From Phormidesmis priestleyi ULC007 (GTDB taxonomy: Bacteria > Cyanobacteriota > Cyanobacteriia > Leptolyngbyales > Leptolyngbyaceae): 64,000 nt of DNA. The position numbers were made by a program, and so were the translations under genes. The DNA lies in contig NZ_MPPI01000002.1 in the NCBI RefSeq assembly GCF_001895925.1, forward strand, positions 92,095 to 156,094. Reading direction: 5' to 3'. Position 1 is the first letter of the stretch, and each line of letters opens with the position of its first letter. Shown here one piece after another: positions 17,338-26,689 of the stretch. Below the pieces are notes generated by a model, which saw only the letters and a program-made list of their open reading frames with translations, was not told the DNA's origin and made no database searches.

Positions 17338-17424
17338 AGCTAACGGTCGCGCTCACCGGACGCAGATAACCTTTGCAACCAACCGACAATACTTCATCGT
17401 TCCGGTGCAGCGCGGTTGTTAGGC
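17338..17424 (+). repeat. integron attC-like site B
   Basis: Left half: AGCTAAC (17338-17344), 5-base spacer, CGCTCACCGGA (17350-17360). Right half: TCCGGTGCAGCG (17401-17412), 5-base spacer CGGTT, GTTAGGC (17418-17424). The right outer box fits GTTRRRY exactly. Inner boxes pair over 11 bases with one extrahelical base, and the 5-base spacers do not pair. Order, spacing and bulge are those of attC. One mismatch from RYYYAAC is present in the left outer box. Confidence 0.6.
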
Positions 17425-17446
17425 GGTGGTCATCCCAAAAACTGAG

Positions 17447-17902
17447 TCAGACCTGCATTGAGTTTGCTAAAGCTTTAAACCGTCCGGCAGCATCTTCAAG
17501 CACTCGCAAATCTGCTTCAACAGTTTGTAGTTTGGACTTTGGTATGACATCTAGTGAACCTGAATCTGCAACGGACTCAAGAGACGTACCTTGAAGGAAA
17601 GCACTTATCGTTCGTCCTTTATAAACTAATGCGTTGGCAAGTATTTGTTTATATCGCTCTAGCTTCTCTTCACCAACCTCCTCCCCAACTATGTCAAACA
17701 GGCTATATAAATATTCATCAACTTCTGAACACAAACTAGCTGGAACTTCGCCCTCACGAAACTTTTTAACAGACTGATTCAAACAATCTGAAATATTATT
17801 AAGATACGTTGCCACACGCTGACGACGTTCAAGGACAGATTTGTCGAGATCAGCTTTCAGACCCAGGAGATTTTTCGCTAAATCAAGTAGATCCTTTACC
17901 AT
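17447..17902 (-). CDS. helical protein of unknown function at the island edge
   Basis: ATG at 17902 (MVKDLLDLAKNLLG) is favoured because GAAGGG lies at good distance before it; the longer frame to 17962 has no such site. The 151-aa product is largely alpha-helical with no membrane span or known motif; it is rich in charged residues (ERRQRVATYLNNISDCLNQS). It resembles helical partner proteins found near signalling or conflict genes only in general character. Its stop lies 22 bases beyond attC-like site B. Confidence 0.55.
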   Translation of the reverse strand: MVKDLLDLAKNLLGLKADLDKSVLERRQRVATYLNNISDCLNQSVKKFREGEVPASLCSEVDEYLYSLFDIVGEEVGEEKLERYKQILANALVYKGRTISAFLQGTSLESVADSGSLDVIPKSKLQTVEADLRVLEDAAGRFKALANSMQV

Positions 17903-18498
17903 TTTTAACCCTTCAAATTTAGAACTGATACGCTTTACAAGCTTAGAATAGATGCCTCTCACATAAGACTAAATCAATCAGCAATTGCTAATGATCTCAA
18001 TGGTTTCAATAACTCCAAATATGCCTTAAGAGTAGCCCTTCTAACAACTATACCGACCTCAGACGAACGATCTTCTTGTTGTCCCCACCAGAAATTCAAG
18101 CCGCCTAATTGAAGCGAATTCAGCCGTGCTTGAGTGTGTCAAAATCTTGCGCGTGACTTATTTGTTGCATCGGCTGCAATGAGTAGTTAAATTGCAGTTA
18201 GAGTAATTGTAGCAGATAGTACAAGTGTAGTTTTTACTGCAATTTAACTACTATTTCTGCCGTTTGAACTCCTCACATAAAGTATAAATGCCCTCTACAA
18301 GGAAATTATGCTGTGTGGAAACCGGATAACTCCTGTTTTTTTTAGGTTTTACACCGAATCTTCACAGAATAACCCCCCTATTTCGGCAATTATCCTGATT
18401 GGAGTTTAGGCTCTGCGCTCAGAGAGTTACAGCTCCATCAAGTACCCGCTTCAATTTCAAAAACTGGCAGATTTAACTTGTAAATTGGGATTTCATTT
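17903..18498. other. gene-free stretch with a perfect 17-bp inverted repeat
   Basis: About 600 bases with no supported gene. It holds the hairpin at 18182-18252 and a GCCTAATTGAAGCG stretch near 18102 that may be the remnant of another recombination site. Otherwise nothing is recognisable. Confidence 0.5.
18182..18252. repeat. 71-bp element with perfect 17-bp inverted repeats
   Basis: AGTAGTTAAATTGCAGT at 18182-18198 pairs exactly with 18236-18252 across a 37-base loop. There is no T-run, so it is not a classical terminator. It could be a very short mobile element or a regulatory hairpin. Confidence 0.7.
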
Positions 18499-19233
18499 TC
18501 ATGCAGCTCCCTTAGGGTGTCGAGATTGTCCAAAGGGGCAGAGGTCGAACACTGGGCAACGCTGACAAGCGGGTTTTTGATAATAGCAACAGCGCTGACC
18601 GTGAAGCATTAAGACTTCATGATTGTCATAGACTTGCTGGGCTGTCCAGTCTGACGGCAATTGAGCCTCTAAAATGGCGTGTGATGGGGCAACCGCGATC
18701 GTTTCCACAATCAACCCCAATCGAATCGCAACTCGGTGATGATGGCTATCGACTGGGAGGGCGCGACGACGCAGCACACTAAATGACAGCACCGCAGCAC
18801 TCGTTTTAGGTCCGACTCCAGAAAGCGATTCGAGCCACGCTCTTGCGTCTGTGACAGAAAGATCTTTGAGAAAATCTAGCGAGAGATCGCCATCCCGACG
18901 ATCGCTGATCAGTTTCAAGATCTGTTGAATGCGGGGCGCTTTTTGCTCTGCCCAAGTGCAGCGAGCGATCGCTTGTTCGACTTCGGCAACGGGAGCATCG
19001 CGCACTAGCTCCCAAGTGGGAAACCGTCGCCGCAGTTCATGAAAGGCATTGGCAGAGTCGGCATTGCGAGTGCGGTGAGACAGCAAGGCTGAAAACAGTT
19101 CACTGAGTGGGTCTAGCTCGTGAAAGTAGGGAATCGGACACCCATAAGTCTGACAGAGCCGATCGTGCACCTGAATCAATTTTTGCTGAAGCTCTGGTGT
19201 GACCGTGAGGTCAAGCGATTTTTTAGCCCGCAT
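18499..19233 (-). CDS. endonuclease III-like HhH-GPD DNA glycosylase with FeS cluster
   Basis: The 244-aa protein has the helix-hairpin-helix SLSGVGPKTSAAVL, including the lysine used by bifunctional glycosylases, the catalytic Asp in LPVDSHHHRV, and a C-terminal 4Fe-4S loop with spacing C-x6-C-x2-C-x5-C (C-YYQKPA-C-QR-C-PVFDL-C). It would remove oxidised pyrimidines in base-excision repair. It is divergent from E. coli Nth and may be the second cyanobacterial paralogue, so the symbol nth is not assigned. Confidence 0.85.
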   Translation of the reverse strand: MRAKKSLDLTVTPELQQKLIQVHDRLCQTYGCPIPYFHELDPLSELFSALLSHRTRNADSANAFHELRRRFPTWELVRDAPVAEVEQAIARCTWAEQKAPRIQQILKLISDRRDGDLSLDFLKDLSVTDARAWLESLSGVGPKTSAAVLSFSVLRRRALPVDSHHHRVAIRLGLIVETIAVAPSHAILEAQLPSDWTAQQVYDNHEVLMLHGQRCCYYQKPACQRCPVFDLCPFGQSRHPKGAA

Positions 19234-19324
19234 GATAACTGCACAAAACCTACTCGATTAGATTCACGCAGATGGCTGAGTGGCACATCGGTTGTCAGGC
19301 AGAGATCTTAAGGGTGAACTGATT

Positions 19325-21013
19325 TTAGCCTCTAGAAAAACTATAGATAGTTTGAGTTTCCAGCGCATCGCAGATCGACGAGGGCAACTGATTGATCGAG
19401 AACGTCTGTCGATCGATCTGCATCTGCAAGCCGATCAAAGGATCAGACCCTGGCGAAATAATAAACTCCAGCGTTTGTACTGATGACCAGCAGGTTACAT
19501 TGTCAAGAATCTGCCCGATCGCAGAAATATAAGGATGTCCGGGCGATCGATACCAATCAGCACCACTCACTAAGGCTTGCTCAAATCCAAGATGCACGAT
19601 CAGCGATCGCTCACCAAACAACGCCGATGCTACAGGTCGCGCTTCTTCTTGCAGCGTCAAGTCGTAGATTTTAGCCAGATGCCGCAGCTTTTCGAGCCGT
19701 TCATAGCGTTCTGTCACCGATTCTTCATGCTCAAAGTGCAGCGCGATCGTCACCAGATAAGTTTGCAGAAACAAGTGACCCATTTTTTCGGCTTTGGTCG
19801 CTAGATAAGAAGAATTGTAGGAGGTGGCTTCGATCAATAGAGGCACGCGATCAACCATCTCCAAGCCATATCCTTTTAAGCCAGCGATTTTACGAGGATT
19901 GTTCGTGATCAGACGAATTTGTTTAACTCCTAGATCGTTGAGAATTTGCGCCCCCACGCCGTAGTCTCGCAAATCGGCTGGAAAGCCCAATCGCTCGTTT
20001 GCCTCGACGGTATCGAGTCCTAAGTCTTGCAGCGAGTAAGCCTTGAGCTTGTTAACTAAACCGATGCCGCGCCCTTCTTGCCGCAGATAAACGACGATCC
20101 CCATCCCAGCATTTTCGATCATTTTGAGGGCGGCTTGTAGCTGCATTTGGCAATCACAGCGCAGTGAACCGAGGGCATCGCCCGTCAGACATTCTGAATG
20201 CACCCGCACCATCACAGGGCGATCGCCAAACTCTCCGGGATCGCCTTTGACGATCGCCACATGCTCAGAGTGATCGAGCAAATTGCGATAGGCGTAAATT
20301 TTGAACTGCCCAAATTGGGAGGGCATATCGGCAACCGTTTCGCGGCACACAAAGCGCTCATGCCGCAGCCGATAGCTAATCAGATCTGCAATGCTGATGA
20401 TTTTTAGATCGTGCATCTTGGCGTATTTCACAAGCTCAGGGAGCCGCGCCATTGAGCCATCAGCATTCTGAATTTCACAGATCACTCCAGCCGGATAGAG
20501 TCCAGCAAGGCGAGACAGATCGACGGCTGCTTCAGTATGACCCGCACGCTTTAAAACACCGCCTTCTCTCGCGCGAATCGGAAATATATGACCCGGACGA
20601 CGAAGATCAGCAGGTTGGGTATCTGGACTGAGAGCCACCTGAATGGTGCGGGCGCGATCGTCTGCCGAGATTCCAGTCGTGACTCCAACTTTTGGAGAGG
20701 CATCAATGCTGACCGTAAAAGCAGTCTGATTGCTGTCAGTGTTTTCTCGCACCATCAGAGGAACGTCTAGTTCATCCAAACGGGTGCCAGTCATGGCAAT
20801 GCAAATTAGACCCCGCGCATAGACTGCCATGAAATTGATCAAGTCTGGAGTCGCAAACTGAGCAGCACAGATCACGTCTCCTTCATTTTCTCGATTTTCA
20901 TCATCGACGACGACGATCGCTTTCCCTGCCTTTAGATCCACGAGAGCATCCTCGATCAAATCAAAAGGAAACGGCTGGTTAGAAAGGGGTTGAGCGTTAA
21001 CGGAGAGGTTCAA
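19325..21013 (-). CDS. ribBA: bifunctional RibBA (DHBP synthase / GTP cyclohydrolase II)
   Basis: The N-terminal domain (about 15-215) is 3,4-dihydroxy-2-butanone 4-phosphate synthase, with [10 protein letters not shown] and RPGHIFPI. The following domain (about 220-420) is GTP cyclohydrolase II, with the zinc motif C-x10-C-x-C ([14 protein letters not shown]) and [13 protein letters not shown] further ~140-residue C-terminal extension is typical of the cyanobacterial enzyme (about 560 aa). It feeds riboflavin synthesis, whose ribitylaminouracil intermediate is also the substrate of CofH. No FMN riboswitch was seen upstream. Confidence 0.95.
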   Translation of the reverse strand: MNLSVNAQPLSNQPFPFDLIEDALVDLKAGKAIVVVDDENRENEGDVICAAQFATPDLINFMAVYARGLICIAMTGTRLDELDVPLMVRENTDSNQTAFTVSIDASPKVGVTTGISADDRARTIQVALSPDTQPADLRRPGHIFPIRAREGGVLKRAGHTEAAVDLSRLAGLYPAGVICEIQNADGSMARLPELVKYAKMHDLKIISIADLISYRLRHERFVCRETVADMPSQFGQFKIYAYRNLLDHSEHVAIVKGDPGEFGDRPVMVRVHSECLTGDALGSLRCDCQMQLQAALKMIENAGMGIVVYLRQEGRGIGLVNKLKAYSLQDLGLDTVEANERLGFPADLRDYGVGAQILNDLGVKQIRLITNNPRKIAGLKGYGLEMVDRVPLLIEATSYNSSYLATKAEKMGHLFLQTYLVTIALHFEHEESVTERYERLEKLRHLAKIYDLTLQEEARPVASALFGERSLIVHLGFEQALVSGADWYRSPGHPYISAIGQILDNVTCWSSVQTLEFIISPGSDPLIGLQMQIDRQTFSINQLPSSICDALETQTIYSFSRG

Positions 21014-21486
21014 AGCGGTAACACCGTAAAGTTTTTTGAAGCGGCTTTATCTTTAATTGTAATTCTTTGACTTCGGAAGCGTTCTGATCTGGGAAGGATT
21101 TCTGTTGCCGAAGAATGCTTGAACCGAAGTGCTCAACCTAGAAACTACTAATTTCTGGGCGCTCAGAGAATCAACTAGGTAAATGCAGGAATAGAAAATC
21201 AGAGTACAGTATCTTGAACTCACTCTTTATATTTAAGTATTGTAAATTCCTCCACTCAAAAACTCCAGGCATTAATTACCTACTACGTCGCAAGTCATCT
21301 CATTTCAGGAGCTTTTTCAGAATAACAATCGCTTCTCCGTATCTTATGAAGCCAAAGTTAAGCTCAAACTAACGCTAGAGTGAAAGGCGATCGCTTAAAA
21401 CCTTCAAGTCATTCTCCACTTCGACAATTTGAGGATTACAATGCAGCAGAAGTCTAGTAGTTCATCTGTCGTAAAGGTCAAGAAAC
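21014..21486. other. divergent intergenic region between ribBA and argC
   Basis: The 473 bases hold the promoters of two diverging genes. No RFN (FMN) riboswitch consensus, ARG box or small ORF could be recognised. The stretch is AT-richer around 21220-21260. Confidence 0.5.
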
Positions 21487-22545
21487 ATGGGTGACTTAGA
21501 GCGTGTACCCGTTGGTGTGATTGGTGCATCAGGCTATGGAGGGGTGCAGTTAGTGCGGCTCCTGACCGACCATCCAAAGTTAGAACTTGCCTATTTGGGC
21601 GGCGACAGCAGTGCAGGGCAAGAATATTCGAGCCTTTATCCGCATCTGGGGCATCAAGTGCAACAGATGATCGAGCCGATCGACCTTGAAAAGATTGCCG
21701 ATCGCTGTCAGGCTGTGTTTCTCTCGCTGCCGAATGGCTTGGCGTGCAAAATGGCTCCGACACTGTTAGAGAAAGGCTGCAAAGTCTTGGATCTATCGGC
21801 AGACTATCGATTTTCTGACCTCGATACTTACACTCACTGGTATGGGCTGGAGCGAGACGATCGCGAGGTCGCTGAGACCGCCGTTTATGGTCTGCCAGAG
21901 TTGTATCGCGATCGCATTGCCGAAGCACAGTTGGTGGGCTGTCCGGGTTGCTATCCGACGGCGAGTTTGATGGCATTGTCACCGCTCTTTAAGCAAGGCT
22001 TAGTGCTGACCGAAACGGCGATCGTGGACGCAAAATCTGGCACCTCTGGCGGTGGACGGCAGCCCAAAACTGGCTTATTGCTGGCTGAGGCAGACAACTC
22101 GTTAGGGGCATACAGCGTTGCAGGGCATCGTCACACGCCCGAAATTGAGCAGATTTGCAGCGACCTAGCGGGGCACGAAGTATTGGTGCAGTTCACGCCT
22201 CACCTGATTCCGATGGTTCGGGGAATTTTGGCGACGGTCTACGCAACGCTGCGCGACCCAGGGCTGGTCAGAGAAGATTTGTTGACCATCTATGGCGCGT
22301 TTTATCGCAACTCTCCGTGGGTGAAGCTGTTGCCAGGAGGGGTTTACCCACAGACAAAGTGGGCTTGGGGCACTAACCTTTGCTATATCGGGGTCGAAGT
22401 CGATCCGCGCACCAATCGGGTGATTGTGATGTCTGCGATCGATAACCTAATGAAAGGACAGGCAGGACAAGCCATCCAATGTCTCAACCTGATGATGGGT
22501 TGGGAAGAAACATTAGGATTACCAAAGCTAAGTTTTTACCCATAG
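21487..22545 (+). CDS. argC: N-acetyl-gamma-glutamyl-phosphate reductase
   Basis: ArgC reduces N-acetylglutamyl phosphate to the semialdehyde with NADPH (third step of arginine synthesis). Seen here: NADP motif [13 protein letters not shown], catalytic cysteine C155 in GCPGCYPT, and HRHTPEIEQ in the substrate region. The 352 aa match the usual length. Single gene on the plus strand, followed by the hairpin at 22568-22613. Confidence 0.96.
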   Translation: MGDLERVPVGVIGASGYGGVQLVRLLTDHPKLELAYLGGDSSAGQEYSSLYPHLGHQVQQMIEPIDLEKIADRCQAVFLSLPNGLACKMAPTLLEKGCKVLDLSADYRFSDLDTYTHWYGLERDDREVAETAVYGLPELYRDRIAEAQLVGCPGCYPTASLMALSPLFKQGLVLTETAIVDAKSGTSGGGRQPKTGLLLAEADNSLGAYSVAGHRHTPEIEQICSDLAGHEVLVQFTPHLIPMVRGILATVYATLRDPGLVREDLLTIYGAFYRNSPWVKLLPGGVYPQTKWAWGTNLCYIGVEVDPRTNRVIVMSAIDNLMKGQAGQAIQCLNLMMGWEETLGLPKLSFYP

Positions 22546-22567
22546 TAGCGGTGGAATTAAGAAAACC

Positions 22568-22613
22568 CTCCTCGTGAAGCGGGGCGAAACCCTCGCCAAC
22601 CCTTCACGAGGAG
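22568..22613 (+). terminator. hairpin with a perfect 12-bp stem after argC
   Basis: CTCCTCGTGAAG (22568-22579) and CTTCACGAGGAG (22602-22613) pair exactly. A partial copy of the left arm and loop (CCTCCTCGCGAAGCGGGGCG) occurs near 26613, so this is probably also a repeated element. No T-run follows, but it lies between convergent argC and cobM. Confidence 0.5.
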
Positions 22614-22626
22614 AAGGGGGCAAGAT

Positions 22627-23514
22627 TCAAAGTCCCTCTCCTTGGGGAGAGGGATTTAGGGTGAGGGCAGTCTGCTCTGGTCGAAACAATCGGCTATGGT
22701 CAGGGTGATAGAGCCGCGATCGCTGATCCGTCCAGTCCCCACGCTCAACTACCCCAAACTCTAGGGGAACGGTTTCTGCTGCTAAAGCCGGACTGATTAC
22801 ATAAAGCGTCGTTCTAATCAGGTCTTGCTCGTGGGTGACGATCGCCATTTGGTCGAGCCGCACGAGCCGAATTTTTTCGTCTGCCCAGCCCAGCCGAAAG
22901 CAGATCGCGATCGGAGTCTCCGCCGGATAGTGCTGCATCAATTTTGCTTGAGCATTTTCGACGTGACGGGCGCTCAAATAAAGACACAAACTGGCACGAT
23001 GAGCCGCCAGCGTCGAGAGTTCTTCCGCGATCGGAACTTCGGTGCGTCCACTAATCCGAGTCAAAATAATTGACTGCACGACTCCCGGTATGGTGAGTTC
23101 GACCCGCAGCCGAGCCGCCGCTAGCTGAAAGGCACTGATTCCGGGCACCACCTCAAACGGAATCTGAGCGTCAACCAAGGCTTGCATCTGCTCTTGCACC
23201 GCACTATACAGGCTAGGATCGCCTGAATGCAGCCGCACCACTGAGCAACCCGATCGCACTCGTGCAATCATCAGTGGCAAGATTTCCTCTAAGGTTTTGC
23301 TGGCAGTTTGAATAATTTCGGCATCCGATCGAGCTTCTTCAAGAATCTGCTGCGGGATCAGAGAGTCAGCAAACAAAATTACATCGGCTTGAGCAATTAA
23401 CTTCTGCGCTCTGACCGTCAATAAATCCGGGTCTCCTGGCCCCGCACCCACAATATAAACACCTGCCGCTAGGGGAACCGACTTTAAACGAGATGTTTCT
23501 GACGCATTTAGCAT
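22627..23514 (-). CDS. cobM: precorrin-4 C11-methyltransferase (cobalamin synthesis)
   Basis: The 295-aa protein shows the tetrapyrrole methylase pattern: VYIVGAGPGDPDLLTVRA, VVRLHSGDPSLYSAVQEQ, VVPGISAFQLAAA and TIPGVVQSIILTR, the last typical of CobM/CbiF. It methylates C-11 of precorrin-4 with S-adenosylmethionine. It is longer than the usual ~255 aa: the last 15 residues (TALTLNPSPQGEGL and the stop) are encoded by the interspersed repeat at 22628-22673, so the natural stop has been overrun or replaced. Confidence 0.92.
   Translation of the reverse strand: MLNASETSRLKSVPLAAGVYIVGAGPGDPDLLTVRAQKLIAQADVILFADSLIPQQILEEARSDAEIIQTASKTLEEILPLMIARVRSGCSVVRLHSGDPSLYSAVQEQMQALVDAQIPFEVVPGISAFQLAAARLRVELTIPGVVQSIILTRISGRTEVPIAEELSTLAAHRASLCLYLSARHVENAQAKLMQHYPAETPIAICFRLGWADEKIRLVRLDQMAIVTHEQDLIRTTLYVISPALAAETVPLEFGVVERGDWTDQRSRLYHPDHSRLFRPEQTALTLNPSPQGEGL
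22628..22673. repeat. interspersed palindromic repeat forming the end of cobM
   Basis: The unit CCCTCTCCTTGGGGAGAGGG followed by ATTTAGGGTGAGGG is a widespread cyanobacterial REP-like sequence. Related but degenerate copies are visible near 33300-33370, 38641-38690 and 46680-46722. Here it is translated in frame as the CobM C-terminus. Confidence 0.75.
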
Positions 23515-23590
23515 TGCTCAACCCTCTCGTCACAACTACTTAACTAGCTCAATAAAAAAATGATTTTTGATGACATGAGTTTTTCCGGAT

Positions 23591-23670
23591 CTATACGGGC
23601 AATCTGAGTAAAAGGATATGGTAGATGCACCCTGACTATCCCCAGAGAGTTACTCTTTGGGGGTTTTTTA
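23591..23670 (+). ncRNA. candidate small RNA ending in an orphan terminator
   Basis: Between cobM and lgt, both on the minus strand, there is a plus-strand terminator (23640-23669) with no plus-strand gene before it. Upstream is a possible promoter: TTGATG near 23567 and TATACG at 23592-23597 with about 19 bases between. A transcript of roughly 65-70 bases is predicted. It matches no RNA family that could be recognised by eye. Confidence 0.35.
23640..23669 (+). terminator. rho-independent terminator (plus strand)
   Basis: CCCCAGAGAG (23640-23649), loop TTA, CTCTTTGGGG (23653-23662) with one wobble pair, then a T-run (23664-23669). The reverse complement has no T-run, so it serves plus-strand transcription only. 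Confidence 0.75.
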
Positions 23671-23674
23671 TTAC

Positions 23675-24571
23675 TCAATGCAAGGGTTCTGGAGGAGCAT
23701 TGGGATCAGACACCACATCGGGGAGAGATCGCCCCAAGCCGTAGAGCCAGACAAGTCCGATCGTGCCGATCGCGATCCCCGCTAAACTGACCATCTGTGC
23801 TGCCCGCAACGGCCCCAACATCAAACTATCGGTACGGAGTCCTTCAATCCACACGCGACCCGAACTGTAGCCTATCAAGTAGACCAAAAATAGCGTGCCA
23901 ACTTTTAGACGCGGCTTGCCTTGCAGATCTCGAAAGAACAGCGTCATCAATAGCCCAAACACCATCAAATTCCACAGTGATTCATAGAGAAAGGTGGGAT
24001 GGTAATATTCAATCGTTTCAAATCCGGGTGGGCGACGGGCAATTTGTCTGCCACCTTCGACTACATAGCGAGGAATGAACAGTTTCCAAGGCAGATCAGT
24101 GGGTGCGCCAAACGCTTCGGAATTGAAAAAATTGCCCCACCGCCCGATCGCTTGGCCCAAAATCAGCGAAGGTGCCACCAGATCAGCCAGTTGCCAGAAT
24201 GAAACTTGCTTCAGTTTTGCAAAGATCAGCGAGGCGATCGCGCCTCCTAAAATGGCTCCATGAATCGCGATGCCTCCCTCCCAGATGGCAATAATCTTTT
24301 GAGGCTGCTGGGCATAATCTTGCCACTGAAACAGCACATAATAAAGCCGAGCGCTCGGAATGGCGGCAATCACCAACCAAACCGCCAAATCACTCAGCAA
24401 GTCAGGGTCGATTTGCCGCCGAGCCGCTAGTGACTGAGAGAGGGTTGCCCCAATTAAAACAGCCGAGGCGATCAGCAACCCATACCACCGGATCGCGATC
24501 GGACCCCATTCGACCAAAATCGGGCCAGGAGACGTAAATTGAAACGCCAAAAGAGCAGTATCAGAGAGCAT
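23675..24571 (-). CDS. lgt: prolipoprotein diacylglyceryl transferase
   Basis: Lgt moves diacylglycerol from phosphatidylglycerol to the lipobox cysteine of prolipoproteins in the inner membrane. The Lgt signature is visible as [13 protein letters not shown], with HGAILGG before it and [11 protein letters not shown]-like [11 protein letters not shown] after. The 298-aa protein has seven predicted spans. Single minus-strand gene. Confidence 0.96.
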   Translation of the reverse strand: MLSDTALLAFQFTSPGPILVEWGPIAIRWYGLLIASAVLIGATLSQSLAARRQIDPDLLSDLAVWLVIAAIPSARLYYVLFQWQDYAQQPQKIIAIWEGGIAIHGAILGGAIASLIFAKLKQVSFWQLADLVAPSLILGQAIGRWGNFFNSEAFGAPTDLPWKLFIPRYVVEGGRQIARRPPGFETIEYYHPTFLYESLWNLMVFGLLMTLFFRDLQGKPRLKVGTLFLVYLIGYSSGRVWIEGLRTDSLMLGPLRAAQMVSLAGIAIGTIGLVWLYGLGRSLPDVVSDPNAPPEPLH

Positions 24572-24783
24572 GAAGACTCAGACGAGATTCGTATCGGGCA
24601 TCCAAACGATACCACTTCGCGACAACTCTATAAATAATCAGAACTCCGATCGAGCAATTCTTCCAAGGCTAAGATTGCAAATTCAATAAACCCAGCATCT
24701 GCATGCACGGCACTGCCGTGCCCATTGACCTTACAAGTAACCAACGTGGTTTAATTCACGATCCTTTATTTAATTTGCGATCC

Positions 24784-26361
24784 CTATTTAATGTGAGGCA
24801 CGATCGAGCCTTGAGGAATGTCATATCCACCCGCATCGCTAACCAGACTGGCGTTGAAAGGCAAGCGAATCACAAACTGGCTCCCCTGTCCTTCGCACGA
24901 TTTTACCTCGACGGTGCCAGAGTGAAGCCCAGCTAGGCGGCGAGTCAACGCTAACCCCAGCCCAGTGCCTTCATGACGGCGAGAGAGCGAGCCATCGATC
25001 TGCTGAAACGGCTTGAACAAAAGATGCTGCTTATCTTCAGGAATGCCGATGCCTCGATCCCAAACGGTCATCTGCACCTCTTCAGCTTGCATTTTGATGT
25101 CTAGCCCAATTTCGCTCTCTTCTTCTGAAAATTTAATGGCGTTTGCCAGCAAATTCAACAGCATTTGACGGATTCGTAGCTCGTCAGCCATCAAGTAAGG
25201 CAAGTGGGGCTGCACGGTGTAATGAATTTTGATTTTGCGGGCTTTAGCTTGCTCACTCACTAGAGCTAACGTGTCTTCACATAGATCGTTGACGACGATC
25301 GGGCTAATCTCTAGCCGCATCTGTCCTGCTTCAACTTTTGACAGATCTAACACGTCGTTAATCAAACTCAGCAAATGCTGTCCGCTTTTGTGAATTTGCT
25401 GAGTATAGAGTTGCTGCTTAGGATTTAATAGCCCAAAGATTTGCTGCTTTAGAATGGAGGAAAATCCTAAAATCGAGGTGAGCGGCGTTCGCAACTCGTG
25501 AGACATATTAGCTAAAAATTCTGATTTCAAACGGCTTGCACGTTCTAGCTCGATATTTTTGGAAGCTAACTCTGCTTCGATTTGCTTTTGCTGAGTGATA
25601 TCTCGCGTGATAAACGAGACCGCTATGGGATGATTCTTTTCGTCATAAATCGGCCCAACCGAGACGAGTGCCGGAAACCGCTCTCCATTGCGACGGCTGC
25701 AAATCACTTCTCCGCTCCAGCCGCCTGCGATCGCTTGCTGAACGAGCCACTGAGTTTGTCGCCGCTCTGGGTAAAAGATCTCGGCACTTTTGCCTTGCAA
25801 AACCCCCGATCGCCAGCTAAAAATTCGACCAGCCGCCGGGTTAGCGTAGAGAACTTCGCCTCTCAAATCAGTAATCACCGCAGCATCATAAGCAGATTCC
25901 ACCGCTCTCGAAAACATCTGTAACTGCTTTTCGATGCGTTTGCGCTCACTGATATCGCGCCCAATGCCCATGCCGCCGACGAGTTCGCCCTTTCGATATA
26001 GCAGTTTGCCATTGACTTCTAAGTGAATTTCTGGACCCGTGCGGGGTTGCAGCACAAAATCAAAATCTCTAAGCTCTCCAGTTTTGATCAGATTGTTGAA
26101 TGCTTTTGCCGTTCTGGCTCGATAAGCAGGGGCTACAAAATCTAAGCAAGAATGTCCTAAAATCTCATCTTCGTGGCACCCTAGGAGTTTTTGCCCATAA
26201 GAATTAATGTAGGTCATGGCCCCTGCTAAATCTACGGTATATACCATGTCGTTGGCGGTTTCTACATACGCCCGAAAAAGCTCTTCTGACTGACTTAAAC
26301 TAATTTCTACAGTGCCAATGCGGAGAAATTGATCTTGAAGCAGACTGTCTTGTTTCAACAT
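24784..26361 (-). CDS. PAS-PAS sensor histidine kinase
   Basis: Two PAS domains (about 25-145 and 150-270) precede a HisKA domain with the phospho-accepting His in MSHELRTPLTSILGFS. An HATPase domain follows, with N box NLLANAIKFSEEE, G1 DRGIGIPEDKQ and G2 GTGLGLALTRRL. The 525-aa protein has no membrane span, so it is a cytoplasmic sensor. No response regulator is adjacent and the ligand is unknown. Confidence 0.9.
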   Translation of the reverse strand: MLKQDSLLQDQFLRIGTVEISLSQSEELFRAYVETANDMVYTVDLAGAMTYINSYGQKLLGCHEDEILGHSCLDFVAPAYRARTAKAFNNLIKTGELRDFDFVLQPRTGPEIHLEVNGKLLYRKGELVGGMGIGRDISERKRIEKQLQMFSRAVESAYDAAVITDLRGEVLYANPAAGRIFSWRSGVLQGKSAEIFYPERRQTQWLVQQAIAGGWSGEVICSRRNGERFPALVSVGPIYDEKNHPIAVSFITRDITQQKQIEAELASKNIELERASRLKSEFLANMSHELRTPLTSILGFSSILKQQIFGLLNPKQQLYTQQIHKSGQHLLSLINDVLDLSKVEAGQMRLEISPIVVNDLCEDTLALVSEQAKARKIKIHYTVQPHLPYLMADELRIRQMLLNLLANAIKFSEEESEIGLDIKMQAEEVQMTVWDRGIGIPEDKQHLLFKPFQQIDGSLSRRHEGTGLGLALTRRLAGLHSGTVEVKSCEGQGSQFVIRLPFNASLVSDAGGYDIPQGSIVPHIK

Positions 26362-26689
26362 CGTAACCAGTTAATTTAAGTAATTGAAAGAAGCGGTAGA
26401 AACACATTTATAGGGAGAGGCACTGACTTGAGCCTATCAGTTTTATTCGTTGCCTTGAGCCTGACTTAACTATAAAGTTTCTACCAGGTTTGCTGAGAAA
26501 GAAGCCGGGATTTTACGGATTCTTTCTCAGTAGATTCAACGGATCTCGCAGTTTATACCCAGTGTTTATACTCGTACTCAGTAGTAAGTAGCTAGGTGAA
26601 ATTAAATAGAACGTCCTCCTCGCGAAGCGGGGCGAATCTGGCAATTCATGTCACTATTTAGCAATGCCGTTTTTGTTTTAACGATCGCG
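26362..26689. other. intergenic region with a repeat fragment
   Basis: The 328 bases between the kinase gene and the AI-2E transporter gene hold no ORF. A stretch near 26613-26636 (CCTCCTCGCGAAGCGGGGCG) is a partial copy of the element after argC. Confidence 0.5.

Noticed and set aside
17177-17389. 70-codon minus-strand frame
   Set aside because: It runs through attC-like site B and has no ribosome site; the protein looks random.
18041-18210. Third attC-like site around CTTCTAACAAC and GCCTAATTGAAGCG
   Set aside because: No paired right-hand half with GTTRRRY and matching inner box could be found; at most a remnant.
19260-19335. tRNA-like start (GCAGATGGCTGAGTGGC) resembling a Ser/Leu tRNA
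   Set aside because: No T-loop GGTTCGAATCC-type sequence, no acceptor pairing and no CCA-proximal stem follow; the resemblance is limited to the D-arm.
21014-21486. Possible FMN riboswitch upstream of ribBA
   Set aside because: None of the conserved RFN blocks could be found by eye on either strand.
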